DNA from: Bowmanella dokdonensis
GTDB taxonomy: Bacteria; Pseudomonadota; Gammaproteobacteria; Enterobacterales; Alteromonadaceae
Assembly: GCF_017254865.1 (NCBI RefSeq)
Contig: NZ_JAFKCV010000015.1
Span: 26,145 to 90,144 of the forward strand
DNA length: 64,000 nucleotides
Reading direction: 5' to 3'
Shown: one piece after another, positions 1-11,260 of the stretch
Numbering within the stretch: the stretch's first letter is position 1
Layout: every line of letters starts with the position of its first letter
The notes under the pieces: generated by a model
The model's database searches: none
What the model was told of the DNA's origin: nothing
What the model saw: the letters and a program-made list of their open reading frames with translations, nothing else
Position numbers and translations under genes: made by a program

Positions 1-332
1 AGAACTACCCCAAGGACATCAAAGCCTTCTATATGCGCATCAATGACGATGGCAAAACAGTGGCCGCCATGGATATCCTGGCGCCGGGTATCGGCGAAAT
101 CATCGGTGGTTCCCAGCGTGAGGAACGCCTGGATGTATTCGATAGTCGCCTGGAGGAGATGGGCCTGAACAAGGAAGACTACAGTTGGTACCGGGATTTA
201 CGCCGCTACGGTACAGTGCCCCACTCCGGCTTCGGCCTGGGTTTTGAACGCCTGGTCGCCTATGTGACCGGCATGCAGAACGTCAGGGATGTGATCCCCT
301 TCCCCCGTACCCCGGGTAACGCCGCTTACTGA
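1..332 (+). CDS. asnS: Asparaginyl-tRNA synthetase, C-terminal fragment
   Basis: This is the 3' end of asparaginyl-tRNA synthetase, the class II enzyme that charges tRNA-Asn with asparagine in the cytoplasm. The reading frame is open from the window edge (first full codon at base 3). It carries the class II motif 3 region, seen as [10 protein letters not shown] followed by the usual C-terminal [13 protein letters not shown] and a short tail. About 109 residues are present out of roughly 465. Only the start is missing, because of the window edge. A strong terminator follows within 55 bp. The identification rests on a very conserved tail and is firm. Confidence 0.96.
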   Translation, partial: NYPKDIKAFYMRINDDGKTVAAMDILAPGIGEIIGGSQREERLDVFDSRLEEMGLNKEDYSWYRDLRRYGTVPHSGFGLGFERLVAYVTGMQNVRDVIPFPRTPGNAAY

Positions 333-382
333 TGGTTAAACGGGCTGGTTAGGCCGTATTCAGTAACTTTATCCCAAACAAT

Positions 383-411
383 AAAAAGCCGGTGTTATAC
401 ACCGGCTTTTT
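383..411. terminator. Bidirectional terminator between asnS and the subtilase gene
   Basis: A perfect 13-bp stem (AAAAAGCCGGTGT paired with ACACCGGCTTTTT) around a TAT loop. It has an A-run on one side and a T-run on the other, so it can stop transcription from both directions. It lies between two convergent genes, as expected. Confidence 0.93.
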
Positions 412-435
412 GCTTCTAATCACTTTTAGTCAGTA

Positions 436-2871
436 TCAGGGCTGCCACTGGGCATTCAGGCTGACGCCTGAGAAAGCACGGTAAGCATGCAGGCCCAGGT
501 GCCAGGTGCCGGCGCTGGGATTGTCGATACGACAGACTTCGCTGTTACCCGACTCCCAGGAGCGGCACGCATAGGTGCTGGTGGTAGGATCGGCGTTAAA
601 ACGCAGGTACAGATCCGCATCGCCGCTGCCGCCTGTTGTAGTCACTTCCAGATAGGCCATACCCGCCGGTACCTCCAGCGTATAGCGCGCCCACTGGTTG
701 CGGCTGGCAGAGATATCACTGGCGCTGGCCGAACCGCCCTCAGCACCGCCGCCACCGCCGCTGCTTGGCTCGGTAAAGCTGGCCGTCAGGCTGGCACCTG
801 AGAAAGCGGAATAGGCTTGTACTTTGACATAGTAAGTGCCGGCCTGGGGCGCACTGAAGCTGCAGCTTTCCTGGTTGCCCGAATTCCAGGAACGGCAGTC
901 GTAACTGGAGGTGCTGGGCGAAGCGCCAAAGGAGACATACAGATCCGCGTCACCGCTACCGCCGCTCATGGCGAAGCTCAGATCAGTGGCGCCGGAGGGT
1001 ACCGTCAGCGTAAAGTCCAGTGACTGGCCCTGTGAAGCCGACAGGTTGGTCTTGGCCACGCCGTTTTCCAGCTCTGAGGAGCCGGAACCGCCGCCACCAG
1101 AGCCGCCACAGTTATTGCTCAGATAGTCAGAGGCGGCCTTGGCCTGAGCCATTCCGTAACCGGTGCGGTTGTCACGGCCGGATACATCCAGGTCCTGGGC
1201 GGTACCGGTCAGGGCGCTGCGCACTTCACTGGCGGTACAGGTAGGATTATTGCTCCACGCCAGAGCAGCCACGCCCGCCACATGGGGAGAGGCCATGGAC
1301 GTCCCGTTGTAGTAAGCATAATCCGTATTGCCCACGGTCTGCAGTGTTGCACCGGTACCGGAGGCTGCCACCAGTTGTTGTCCCAGAGTGCGGCTGACGG
1401 ACACCGTCGGCACTGTGACCTCACTGTTGCCATCCACCAGATAAGGGTTTTGCAGTCCGGGACGCTCCGTATCACCATAAACCACTACCCCTGCTGCGCC
1501 GGCATTGGCACAGGCCAGTACCGGATTGATCTCCGGGTAGTTACTGCCGGACTGGTTCTCGGCCCGTTCAATCACACAGACCTTGCCGCTCATATTGCCA
1601 CAGGAGAAGCTGGTGCCACTGGTGGAACAGGCTGCCAGTTGGCCGGACACCGAGGCGTTGATATTGGTGATCACATAACTGCCGCCGCTGGATACATAGC
1701 GCGAGTGAGGCAGTACTCTGTCATCGCCTGCGCTGTTGCTGCCCCAGCTCAGATAACCCTGGCGGCCATCACCCAGGCCCACCGAAGAGAGGATCGCTTC
1801 ACCGGGTCCGGAAAGCTCCACCTGGTTGGTGTACTGGGAGAACTCTGCGTGCTTGCCGGATTCATCCACTGCAGCCACCGAGACCACGGCATTGTAGGAA
1901 GCCGGATAGGAATGGGTGGAATTACCGTCATTACCAGCCGCCGCTATCAGCAATACCCCATTGTCGTAGGCGTTTTGCATACCATTGCTTTCAGAGGTAG
2001 AGGAACTGGCGCCGCCCAGTGACATGTTCACCACTTTGGCGCCGTTACTGGCGCAGGTATTCACCGCATCCACCAGGTCGCTGCTGTAGGCCCAGCCCTG
2101 TTCGTTGAATACCTTGACGATATGCAGGTTGACGTTCTGGTTGGGTAAGACCCCTACTACCCCTTCGCTGTTGTTGATGGCGGCGATGGTGCCTGCCACA
2201 TGGGTGCCGTGCGATCCGCCAGGCACATACCAGTTGCCGGTACCTGAGTCGTTGGTGCCGTCATGCTGGTTGCCACTTAGGTCTGGATGATTGATATCGT
2301 AACCCGAATCAATCACACAGACGGTCATATTGGACGCGCTGGCATCGGAGAGCTGATCCGCCTGCACCGCACTGATGCCCCAGGGCTGGTTCTCGGCCAG
2401 GGGATAACGGCGGGGATCCGGCTCGGCACTGACCACATTGGCATTCTGACTCAGTTGCTGAGCCAGTGCTTTCATCTGCTTAACGCTTCTGGCCTGAGAG
2501 AGAGCAAACACGGCTTTGCCGTTACCCAACTCTTTGACAAAACTGACCTTATCACCGCTAAGCCTGCGCATGCTGCTCATCAGAGCGTCAGCCTGATTGC
2601 GTTTGGCTGCGGACACTGATGCGCCGGCCGCCACGCCTTTGTCAGCCTTGAAGGCCTGCACCATGGCAGCGTCTTCAAAGGTCAGAATCATTCTGTCGGT
2701 GACATCTTCCCGTTTGGCCCGCTGCTGGGCTAACCAATCGGCGAAAGACAACTCTCCGGTTGCATTATTCTGACCGGATTGGGGTTTGAGTTCGGTAGCC
2801 GAGGCAGAGCCCACGGCCAGAGCAACCAGCGACAAGGCGCCGATCAGGGTACTTGATGACTTGAGTTTCAT
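436..2871 (-). CDS. Secreted subtilisin-like serine protease with PA insert and two PPC domains
   Basis: An exported S8 peptidase of 811 residues. A signal peptide (about 1-25) is followed by an I9-type inhibitor propeptide (about 55-150). The catalytic triad is visible as Asp188 (VIDSGYD), His221 (SHGTHVAG) and Ser525 (GTSMASPH), with the oxyanion Asn314 (AAGND). A protease-associated insert lies between His and Ser at about 395-500. After a Gly/Ser linker (589-598) come two pre-peptidase C-terminal domains, about 605-698 and 715-809, joined by a second Gly-rich linker. The two share the pattern GDADLY then CRSW.SGN and FSG.SL, so they arose by duplication. The ATG is preceded by AGGAAG at a good distance. 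PPC domains are usually removed after secretion. Probably a nutrient-scavenging extracellular protease. The upstream region holds phased TGTAAC repeats. Confidence 0.95.
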   Translation of the reverse strand: MKLKSSSTLIGALSLVALAVGSASATELKPQSGQNNATGELSFADWLAQQRAKREDVTDRMILTFEDAAMVQAFKADKGVAAGASVSAAKRNQADALMSSMRRLSGDKVSFVKELGNGKAVFALSQARSVKQMKALAQQLSQNANVVSAEPDPRRYPLAENQPWGISAVQADQLSDASASNMTVCVIDSGYDINHPDLSGNQHDGTNDSGTGNWYVPGGSHGTHVAGTIAAINNSEGVVGVLPNQNVNLHIVKVFNEQGWAYSSDLVDAVNTCASNGAKVVNMSLGGASSSTSESNGMQNAYDNGVLLIAAAGNDGNSTHSYPASYNAVVSVAAVDESGKHAEFSQYTNQVELSGPGEAILSSVGLGDGRQGYLSWGSNSAGDDRVLPHSRYVSSGGSYVITNINASVSGQLAACSTSGTSFSCGNMSGKVCVIERAENQSGSNYPEINPVLACANAGAAGVVVYGDTERPGLQNPYLVDGNSEVTVPTVSVSRTLGQQLVAASGTGATLQTVGNTDYAYYNGTSMASPHVAGVAALAWSNNPTCTASEVRSALTGTAQDLDVSGRDNRTGYGMAQAKAASDYLSNNCGGSGGGGSGSSELENGVAKTNLSASQGQSLDFTLTVPSGATDLSFAMSGGSGDADLYVSFGASPSTSSYDCRSWNSGNQESCSFSAPQAGTYYVKVQAYSAFSGASLTASFTEPSSGGGGGAEGGSASASDISASRNQWARYTLEVPAGMAYLEVTTTGGSGDADLYLRFNADPTTSTYACRSWESGNSEVCRIDNPSAGTWHLGLHAYRAFSGVSLNAQWQP

Positions 2872-2985
2872 CTTGCTTCCTTTTTCCTGTATTTAACTAC
2901 TTTTTTAATTTCCACTTGTTGTACTGCAAAGCCACCCCGTCCCCTCTGTCCGGCCTTGACTGCAAATGCATCCGGCCGGCAAAGA

Positions 2986-3028
2986 TGTAACAATCTGTAA
3001 CAGGATGTAACTTTAATCTTTTTGTAAC
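2986..3028. promoter_or_regulatory. Four TGTAAC direct repeats upstream of the protease gene
   Basis: TGTAAC occurs at 2986, 2996, 3006 and 3023. The first three are spaced by exactly 10 bp, placing them on one face of the helix. They lie 115-157 bp upstream of the protease start, inside the 405-bp space 2872-3276 that has no gene. The array looks like a multi-site binding region for an unknown regulator. Otherwise the space is AT-rich and I saw no hairpin terminator or further gene in it. Confidence 0.4.
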
Positions 3029-3276
3029 ACTAAAGTTCTATGGCAAAAAAGTATCGAATAATGGCAGGCGGTATGAAAATGTCGTGATCGGCCAGTCGAA
3101 CGCTAGCCGGTCACAAATTCGATTTGGTTATATGTTATTCAAACCAAACCTTATGCACAGATATGCTTATTGGCTGAATAAAATATTCATGGATAGAGTG
3201 AACGTCGAACTAAATACGAAATGAATCAAGGAGGGATAGCTGTATATGGGGGAGCCCCCCTGCCGGATGGCTCTCG

Positions 3277-3828
3277 TTACTCCCAGAACTCGAAGTAATC
3301 GTCGCTGTCTCTGGCGGGTCTTGGCAGGGAGCGTGTCGCCGGGCTGCCCAGATACAGGAAGCCCACAATCTCGTCCTGCTCTTTTAATGACAGGGCCTGT
3401 TTGACCTGCTCGTTCTGGGCATAGCTGCCGGTCCGCCAAATCCCGCTGAATCCCTGGCTAAGGGCTGCCATTTGCATGGCATGCACGGCACAGGCGGTAG
3501 AGGCCACCTGCTCCACCCAGGGCACCTTGGGGTTATCCTGATACTTGGCAATGGCCACAATCACCATGGGCGCGCGCAAGGGTAACTGGGGCGCCCTTTC
3601 CACGTCCTTTTCCGACATATCGGAATTGATGGCAGCCTGCTCAAATATCTCGCCCAGCCTCACCAATCCTTTGGCCTGACAGACGATAAATCGCCAGGGC
3701 GTCAGTCCCGCATGGTCAGGGGCGCGCAATGCAGCCTGCATGATGTTTTTCAATGCCTGTCCGGATGGCGCCGGCTCCTGGAGGCGGGGCTGAGAGGTGC
3801 GGTTGAGTAACAGTTCCAGTGCTTGCAT
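3277..3828 (-). CDS. ydjA: YdjA-type nitroreductase family protein
   Basis: A 183-residue FMN-dependent nitroreductase that follows E. coli YdjA almost end to end: N-terminal ALELLLNR, the RAPDHAGLTPWRF segment, the RAPMVIVAIAK strand, and MQMAALSQGFSGIWRTG followed by IVGFLYLG. Length equals the YdjA family. YdjA-like enzymes are cytoplasmic homodimers that bind FMN and reduce nitro compounds or quinones with NAD(P)H; the natural substrate is not settled. The start has only a weak ribosome site. It is divergent from the small gene at 3912. Confidence 0.88.
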   Translation of the reverse strand: MQALELLLNRTSQPRLQEPAPSGQALKNIMQAALRAPDHAGLTPWRFIVCQAKGLVRLGEIFEQAAINSDMSEKDVERAPQLPLRAPMVIVAIAKYQDNPKVPWVEQVASTACAVHAMQMAALSQGFSGIWRTGSYAQNEQVKQALSLKEQDEIVGFLYLGSPATRSLPRPARDSDDYFEFWE

Positions 3829-3911
3829 GGCTGACTTATAGATGAATCCTGGCGCTACGTTAGAAAATGATGCGATAATTTACAAGTCCAGCCGCCGTAA
3901 AAATATTTCTC

Positions 3912-6174
<2,263 letters not shown>

Positions 6175-6396
6175 TTAACCTGATTTTAACCAGAATTTCA
6201 CCCTTCATTGGGCGCACATATGTTCGCCGCTGCGGGTGATCCAACAAAACAGCAGCGAAAAACGGTAGAATACAAGGAAGTTACCCTGAGCTTTGAACCA
6301 AAACCCCACTTTATTCATAAAAAATTACATTTGCCGTTTTGGTATCCAGCCCAGTTTGGATAGGATACACATACTCAGAGGTAATCAAGACAATCT

Positions 6397-8256
6397 ATGG
6401 CCACAGGACAAAGCCTGACCAAAACCTTCTTCGGCGGTATCTGGTCGGTACTCAATTTCACCCGCAACCTTATCTTTAACCTGATATTTTTGTTGATCGT
6501 CGGCGCCATTCTGGTGGCCGTGTTTTCCGATGAAAACAAGGTCATTGTGCCCGCTGATTCGGCACTGGTGCTGGATTTGAAAGGCAAACTGGTAATCGAA
6601 AAGACCGCAGTGGATCCATTCGAGAAATTCATGCAGGAAGCCTTGGAGGAACAGGAAGACAACCCGGAAGTGTTGCTGCGGGATGTGATCTTTGCCATCG
6701 ATAATGCCAAGCAGGATCGCCGCATCAAGACGCTGGTCCTGGATCTGCACGGCCTGGAAGGGGGCGGCCTGGACAAACTGCAGCAGATAGGCATGGCTCT
6801 GGACAGCTTCAAAGAGAGCGGCAAACCTGTCTACGCCATAGGCGATTATTTTACCCAGGACCAGTATTACCTGGCCAGCCGCGCCGATCATGTTTATCTC
6901 AATCCCATGGGCTGGATGATTCTGGACGGCTATGGCCGCTACCGGTTGTACTTCAAGTCGGCACTGGAGAAGCTGATGGCCACGACCCATGTGTTCCGGG
7001 TGGGTACCTTTAAATCTGCGGTAGAGCCCTTTATTCGTGACGACATGTCTGAAGCGGCCAAAGATGCCAACCGTGCCTGGCTGGAGTCCCTGTGGAGTCA
7101 GTATAAAGAGGACGTGGCCCGGGCCCGGAATATGGATATCAGCAATTTTGATGAAAAGCTCACCCGGTTCCTGGACAAATTTGAACGGGCTGAGGGCGAT
7201 TTTGGCCGCTACGCGTTGGAAAACCAGTGGGTCGATGCGTTGCGAACCCGCGAAGACGTGCGCGTTGAGATGGCCGGCCTGGTGGGGGAAGACAAGAATC
7301 CCCGCGGCTATCGCCATATAGGGTTTGAGCAGTACCTGCAGGTTATTACCCTGCCCTTCCTGTCTGCAGAAGAGGAAACCGACCGGGTGGGCGTGGTGGT
7401 TGCCAGGGGCACCATTCTTAATGGTACGCAAAAGGCCGGCACCATAGGCGGCGACAGCACGGCGCAATTACTTCGCAAGGCCAGACTGGATAACAGCATC
7501 AAGGCGGTGGTGTTGCAGGTGGACTCACCCGGGGGCAGCGCTTTTGCCTCAGAAATCATTCGTCAGGAAGTGGAGAACCTCAAGGCCGCCGGTAAGCCGG
7601 TGGTGGTTTCCATGAGCACCTATGCAGCGTCAGGCGGCTACTGGATTTCAGCCGGTGCAGATGAGATCTGGGCGGCCCCCAGCACCATCACTGGCTCCAT
7701 CGGTATTTTCGGTATGTTTATGACCTACGAGAACACCCTGGATTATCTGGGCATCCATGCCGACGGATTGGGTACCACTGAGTTTGCCGGTATCAGTCCC
7801 GCCCGGGCGCTGGATCCCAAGGTGGGCGAAGTCATCCAGCGTAATATCGAGCATGGCTACAACCAGTTTATTACCCTGGTCGCCAACGAGCGCGATATGG
7901 ACAAGAGCCGGGTGGATGATATTGCCCAGGGCCGCGTCTGGATTGGACGGCAGGCCGAAGAGCTGGGGCTGGTGGACAAGCTTGGCTATATAGACGACGC
8001 CATTCAGTCGGCTGCCCAACTGGCTTCACTGACCCAGTATGACACCAAGTACGTGGAGCGGGATCTCAGCGCCAAGGAAAAGTTCTGGAATGAATTTTTC
8101 GGCAATGCCTCCGGCTGGTTCGGTGGTGCATTGAAGCAACAAAGCGACAGTCAGTTAATCAACCTGGTCAAGCAACTGGTCATGGAGTTTGAAGCAGTGG
8201 CCCGCCTAAATGATCCCAAAGGCGCGTATGCCTATTGCCTGCCCTGTCAGATATAA
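6397..8256 (+). CDS. sppA: Signal peptide peptidase SppA, 67 kDa type
   Basis: Membrane-anchored protease IV that digests leftover signal peptides in the inner membrane. One transmembrane segment (about 22-43) anchors 619 residues, the length of the double-domain Gram-negative form. The Lys of the Ser-Lys dyad is Lys206 (VGTFKSAVEP) in the N-terminal repeat. The Ser is Ser412 (YAASGGYW) in the C-terminal repeat, which also carries DSPGGSAFAS and the TGSIGIFG loop. The 255-bp upstream gap holds no gene. A nearby AGAGGT lies too far from the ATG to be an ideal ribosome site, but no other start fits the anchor. Confidence 0.95.
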   Translation: MATGQSLTKTFFGGIWSVLNFTRNLIFNLIFLLIVGAILVAVFSDENKVIVPADSALVLDLKGKLVIEKTAVDPFEKFMQEALEEQEDNPEVLLRDVIFAIDNAKQDRRIKTLVLDLHGLEGGGLDKLQQIGMALDSFKESGKPVYAIGDYFTQDQYYLASRADHVYLNPMGWMILDGYGRYRLYFKSALEKLMATTHVFRVGTFKSAVEPFIRDDMSEAAKDANRAWLESLWSQYKEDVARARNMDISNFDEKLTRFLDKFERAEGDFGRYALENQWVDALRTREDVRVEMAGLVGEDKNPRGYRHIGFEQYLQVITLPFLSAEEETDRVGVVVARGTILNGTQKAGTIGGDSTAQLLRKARLDNSIKAVVLQVDSPGGSAFASEIIRQEVENLKAAGKPVVVSMSTYAASGGYWISAGADEIWAAPSTITGSIGIFGMFMTYENTLDYLGIHADGLGTTEFAGISPARALDPKVGEVIQRNIEHGYNQFITLVANERDMDKSRVDDIAQGRVWIGRQAEELGLVDKLGYIDDAIQSAAQLASLTQYDTKYVERDLSAKEKFWNEFFGNASGWFGGALKQQSDSQLINLVKQLVMEFEAVARLNDPKGAYAYCLPCQI

Positions 8257-8273
8257 CCAATGATCCATAGCAG

Positions 8274-8300
8274 AATGCCGGCGTTAAGCCGGCATTTTCT
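8274..8300 (+). terminator. sppA terminator
   Basis: A 9-bp perfect stem (AATGCCGGC / GCCGGCATT) with a GTTAA loop, followed by TTCTTG, 17 bp after the sppA stop codon. Confidence 0.85.
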
Positions 8301-8382
8301 TGTAAGGTAATGCTTTGGCTGAGTCGCTTACCCTGCCCCTGAAAAACGCTGCCCGGCTGGCTGCTATCCAGGGAGGGCGGGA

Positions 8383-8940
8383 TTACCACATCAGATCGTC
8401 GGGAATATCGTACTCGGCGTACCAGTCGTCTTCTTCGCCGGACTTATCATTGGCAGAGGATTCCAGCTTGTCTGCCCGATACAGCACCACCTGTTCGTCG
8501 CGTTCGGCAATCTTGTCTGCTACCGGCATGGGCACGATTTCGTAGCTCTCTGCCAGTTTTACGATGGCCAGCTTGCCCTGGCTGATACGTTTCTGGGTCA
8601 GGGCGTTTACATACAGTTGCTTGACCTTATTGCCGTCAGTGAAGTGACAGGCGATATCACCGGTGTTTTTGGGCTGGCGATTGGTCTCGATCAACTGCTT
8701 GATCTGTGCGCCGACGGCTTTTTTCTCGGCTTCCAGTCTGGCCTGTTCATTCAGTTCCCTGTCTTTGGCCTTTTTTGCCTCCAGCGCCTGTTCCGCCGCC
8801 AACCTGGCTTCATCAGCGGGTTGCAGCTTGTGCTTCTTCTGCTGCTTGGCTTGTTTGCGCTTCTCGGTTTTGACCTTCTGAACTTTTTGTTTGTCCGCCA
8901 GGCCAGCTTTCATTAATTGTTCCTGCAGGGAAAGTGCCAT
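8383..8940 (-). CDS. yaiL: DUF2058 family protein (YaiL-like)
   Basis: A 185-residue cytoplasmic protein matching the DUF2058/YaiL family, found in many gammaproteobacteria and sometimes annotated as a nucleoprotein or polynucleotide-associated protein. Seen here: the family N terminus LQEQLMKAGL, a very basic Lys/Gln coiled-coil region (about 20-80), then a globular part with HFTDGNKVKQLYV and KLAIVKLAESYEIVP, and an acidic tail. GGAG lies 5 nt before the ATG. Its biochemical role is not known. Confidence 0.9.
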   Translation of the reverse strand: MALSLQEQLMKAGLADKQKVQKVKTEKRKQAKQQKKHKLQPADEARLAAEQALEAKKAKDRELNEQARLEAEKKAVGAQIKQLIETNRQPKNTGDIACHFTDGNKVKQLYVNALTQKRISQGKLAIVKLAESYEIVPMPVADKIAERDEQVVLYRADKLESSANDKSGEEDDWYAEYDIPDDLMW

Positions 8941-9082
8941 CTGCTCTCCGGTTTCTGATTCCTGATGGGGCTAGTTTACAACGGCTTGGGGCTGGTGTCC
9001 CTCCCCTGATCAGGGCTGCATCTTCCCTCCGCTGCGGCAAACAGGCACAATCACATAAAACCCAGATTAAGGACAGGCGCTA

Positions 9083-9463
9083 ATGCACTGTGATGACCGT
9101 TGGACCACCCTGCATAAGAATCACGAACAATATGAATTGGTTGCACAGGGGGTTAAACTGACGGCCCTGGCCACGCTGTTCGCGGGCCTTGTGCTGAATC
9201 TGTCCCCCTGTTGGCTGATACTTATCCAGTTGTTGTTGTGGGGCCAGGAGGCTATCTGGAAAACCTTTCAGGCCAGACTCGCCGATTATCTGCTGGCGCT
9301 GGAATCCAACCCTCAGTTGCCCGGCTACTATCAGTACTGGCAGACTCAGCGGCCGTCTTCCCTGGGGCTGATTATCCAGTATGGGAAAAGTGCCTTTCGC
9401 CCGACTGTGCTGTTTCCTTACGGGCTGATTCTGATGGGCTTGCTACTTGTCGAGGTCGTGTAA
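9083..9463 (+). CDS. Small two-helix membrane protein of unknown function
   Basis: A 126-residue protein with two hydrophobic stretches, about 22-50 and 103-125, joined by a soluble loop. I do not recognise a family. AAGGA about 9 nt before the ATG supports the start. The 3' end overlaps the convergent MarR gene by 21 bp. The hydrophobic pattern and ribosome site make it more likely real than chance. Confidence 0.6.
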   Translation: MHCDDRWTTLHKNHEQYELVAQGVKLTALATLFAGLVLNLSPCWLILIQLLLWGQEAIWKTFQARLADYLLALESNPQLPGYYQYWQTQRPSSLGLIIQYGKSAFRPTVLFPYGLILMGLLLVEVV

Positions 9464-9943
9464 CCAATGCCTGAGCAAAGCGGCCAGCTGTTCCCGATCT
9501 TCTGCCATCACCCCTGACACCAGCCTCTGCATGGTGTCAAAGTGTCTGGGCAGAGCGTCCTCGATCAGCGCCTTGCCTGTGGACGTCAGACTGACCAGCA
9601 CGCTGCGCCTGTCTTCTTCACTGTGCTGACGGGCTATGAGGCCTTTTTGTTCAAGCCTGTCCAACCTGTTGGTCATGGCACCGGAACTGAGCAACATGGA
9701 CTGATAAAGTTGTGAGGGGGTCAGACTGAAAGGTTCACCACTGCGACGCAAGGTGGCCAGCACGTCAAACTCCCCCTGCTTGAGGCCAAAACTTTCGTGG
9801 CAGCGGGAAATTTCTCCTTCGATGATCTTCATCAGCCGTAAAATCCTGCCCACCAGCTTCATGGGCATCAGATCGCGATCAATGCCCTGCTGTTGCCATT
9901 GGACGGCAAATTCGTCCAGACCGTCCTCATATGCAGTCTTCAT
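9443..9943 (-). CDS. MarR family transcriptional regulator
   Basis: A 166-residue winged-helix repressor: GLKQGEFDVLATLRRSGEPFSLTPSQLYQSMLLSSGAMTNRL forms the helix-turn-helix, and QHSEEDRRSVLVSLT is the typical MarR wing with the DRR signature. MarR dimers bind short palindromes and let go when a small ligand binds. Two identical palindromes lie directly upstream, between this gene and the divergent transporter, so it probably represses both itself and the transporter. Confidence 0.93.
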   Translation of the reverse strand: MKTAYEDGLDEFAVQWQQQGIDRDLMPMKLVGRILRLMKIIEGEISRCHESFGLKQGEFDVLATLRRSGEPFSLTPSQLYQSMLLSSGAMTNRLDRLEQKGLIARQHSEEDRRSVLVSLTSTGKALIEDALPRHFDTMQRLVSGVMAEDREQLAALLRHWLHDLDK

Positions 9944-9955
9944 GGTTCTGCCCAG

Positions 9956-9975
9956 GTATCTTCATATAAAGATAC
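9956..9975. promoter_or_regulatory. MarR-type operator, copy 1
   Basis: GTATCTTCATATAAAGATAC, a 20-bp near-perfect palindrome 13 bp upstream of the MarR start. Length and symmetry suit a MarR dimer site. The same 18-bp core returns at 10010. Confidence 0.75.
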
Positions 9976-10009
9976 TTTACCCTCGCTGCCTGTCCGGGTA
10001 AACTGCATT

Positions 10010-10027
10010 TATCTTCATATAAAGATA
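10010..10027. promoter_or_regulatory. MarR-type operator, copy 2
   Basis: TATCTTCATATAAAGATA, identical to the core of the site at 9957 and ending 16 bp before the transporter start codon. It would cover the transporter's promoter or early leader. Confidence 0.75.
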
Positions 10028-10043
10028 CTTCACTTAGAGAGAT

Positions 10044-11252
10044 ATGCCTGATTCGCCATCCAAAGCGGCCATGCCGCTGTTTCTGTTGCTCATCACCCTG
10101 CTTATCGCCCTGAACCTGCGGCCGGCGCTGGCCTCTGTCGGTCCGCTGCTGGCTGCCATGCAAGAAGAACTGCCCCTGAGTTACGCCGGCGCTTCCCTTC
10201 TTACCAGCCTGCCGGTCATGATCATGGGCATTGCCTGTTTCTTCGGCTTTGCCCTGGCAGGCAGAATTGGCATGGGTCGCACCATCAGCTTGTCCATCGG
10301 CATCCTGACGCTGGCACTGCTGTTCAGGTTCAGGCTGGACTCTACCGGCATGTTAATCCTGACGGCGTTGCTGGCGGGTCTGGGTATCGCTTTGATTCAG
10401 TGCTTGTTGCCGGCCCTGATAAAAGCCAATTTTCCAGGACGGGTAGACCAGGCCATGGGCTTGTACATTACGGCTATCATGGCCGGCGCCAGTATGGGTT
10501 CGGCCTTGTCGCCCTGGCTGGCCGGTTTCTTCGAGTGGCGTGGAGGAATGGGCCACTGGGTCTGGCTGGCATTGACGGCTTTGCTTTGCTGGCAGTTATT
10601 CCTGTCGCGCTGGCATTTCCCCGCCCGCCCTGCTGCCAGCCCGACCGTCCGTCAGTCGTTCTGGGGGAATCGCCGGGCCTGGCAGTTAGCCCTGTTGTTT
10701 GGTCTGAGTACCGCAGCCTTTGTCTGTGTACTGGCCTGGTTGGCGCCGTTCGCCATGGAGCAGGGTTTGAATGCCCAGCAGGCCGGGCTGTTACTGGGCT
10801 TTCTGACCCTGATGGAAGTGACGGCGGGTTTACTCTTTCCGGCCTGGGCAGCCAGAGTCCGGGACAGGCGTCCCGTGCTGTTCAGCCTGTGTCTGTTGCA
10901 ACTGGCGGGTTTCGCCGGCCTGATTTTGTTTCCGCAGCTCAGCATTTGGTTCTGGGCGACCCTGCTGGGCCTGGGCGTCGGCGGCATGTTTCCCATGGTG
11001 ATGATTGTGACCATGGATCATCAGGAAGATGCCGTACAAGCCGGCGAGCTGGCGGCTTTCGTGCAGGGTATGGGTTACCTGATTGCCAGCCTGGCGCCCT
11101 GGGGAGCCGGCCTAATTCGTGACAGCCTGCAGAGTTTCAGTCTGGCCTGGGGGTTGCTGGCGGGCGGAGCCTGTGTGTTGCTCACACTCTGTATGAGCCT
11201 CACTCCCGCCAGTTACCGCAGCGCTTTTACGCTTCAATCTGAGCCGGCTTAG
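10044..11252 (+). CDS. MFS transporter, CynX/YycB-like
   Basis: A 402-residue inner-membrane protein with about twelve hydrophobic segments. The N terminus LLITLLIALNLRPALASVGPLL is typical of the cyanate-transporter (CynX) branch of the major facilitator superfamily, whose members export or import small anions and drugs. The substrate cannot be read from the sequence. The divergent MarR gene and the two operators indicate ligand-induced expression, as with many drug exporters. It ends 8 bp before a 271-bp repeat element. Confidence 0.88.
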   Translation: MPDSPSKAAMPLFLLLITLLIALNLRPALASVGPLLAAMQEELPLSYAGASLLTSLPVMIMGIACFFGFALAGRIGMGRTISLSIGILTLALLFRFRLDSTGMLILTALLAGLGIALIQCLLPALIKANFPGRVDQAMGLYITAIMAGASMGSALSPWLAGFFEWRGGMGHWVWLALTALLCWQLFLSRWHFPARPAASPTVRQSFWGNRRAWQLALLFGLSTAAFVCVLAWLAPFAMEQGLNAQQAGLLLGFLTLMEVTAGLLFPAWAARVRDRRPVLFSLCLLQLAGFAGLILFPQLSIWFWATLLGLGVGGMFPMVMIVTMDHQEDAVQAGELAAFVQGMGYLIASLAPWGAGLIRDSLQSFSLAWGLLAGGACVLLTLCMSLTPASYRSAFTLQSEPA

Positions 11253-11260
11253 AGGGAGAC

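Noticed and set aside
1282..2022. A 246-codon open frame on the plus strand inside the subtilase gene
   Set aside because: It is antisense to a clear protease with full triad; its translation is low-complexity and unlike any family.
6385..7467. A 360-codon open frame antisense to sppA
   Set aside because: sppA is fully supported by its motifs; long antisense frames are expected in GC-rich coding DNA.
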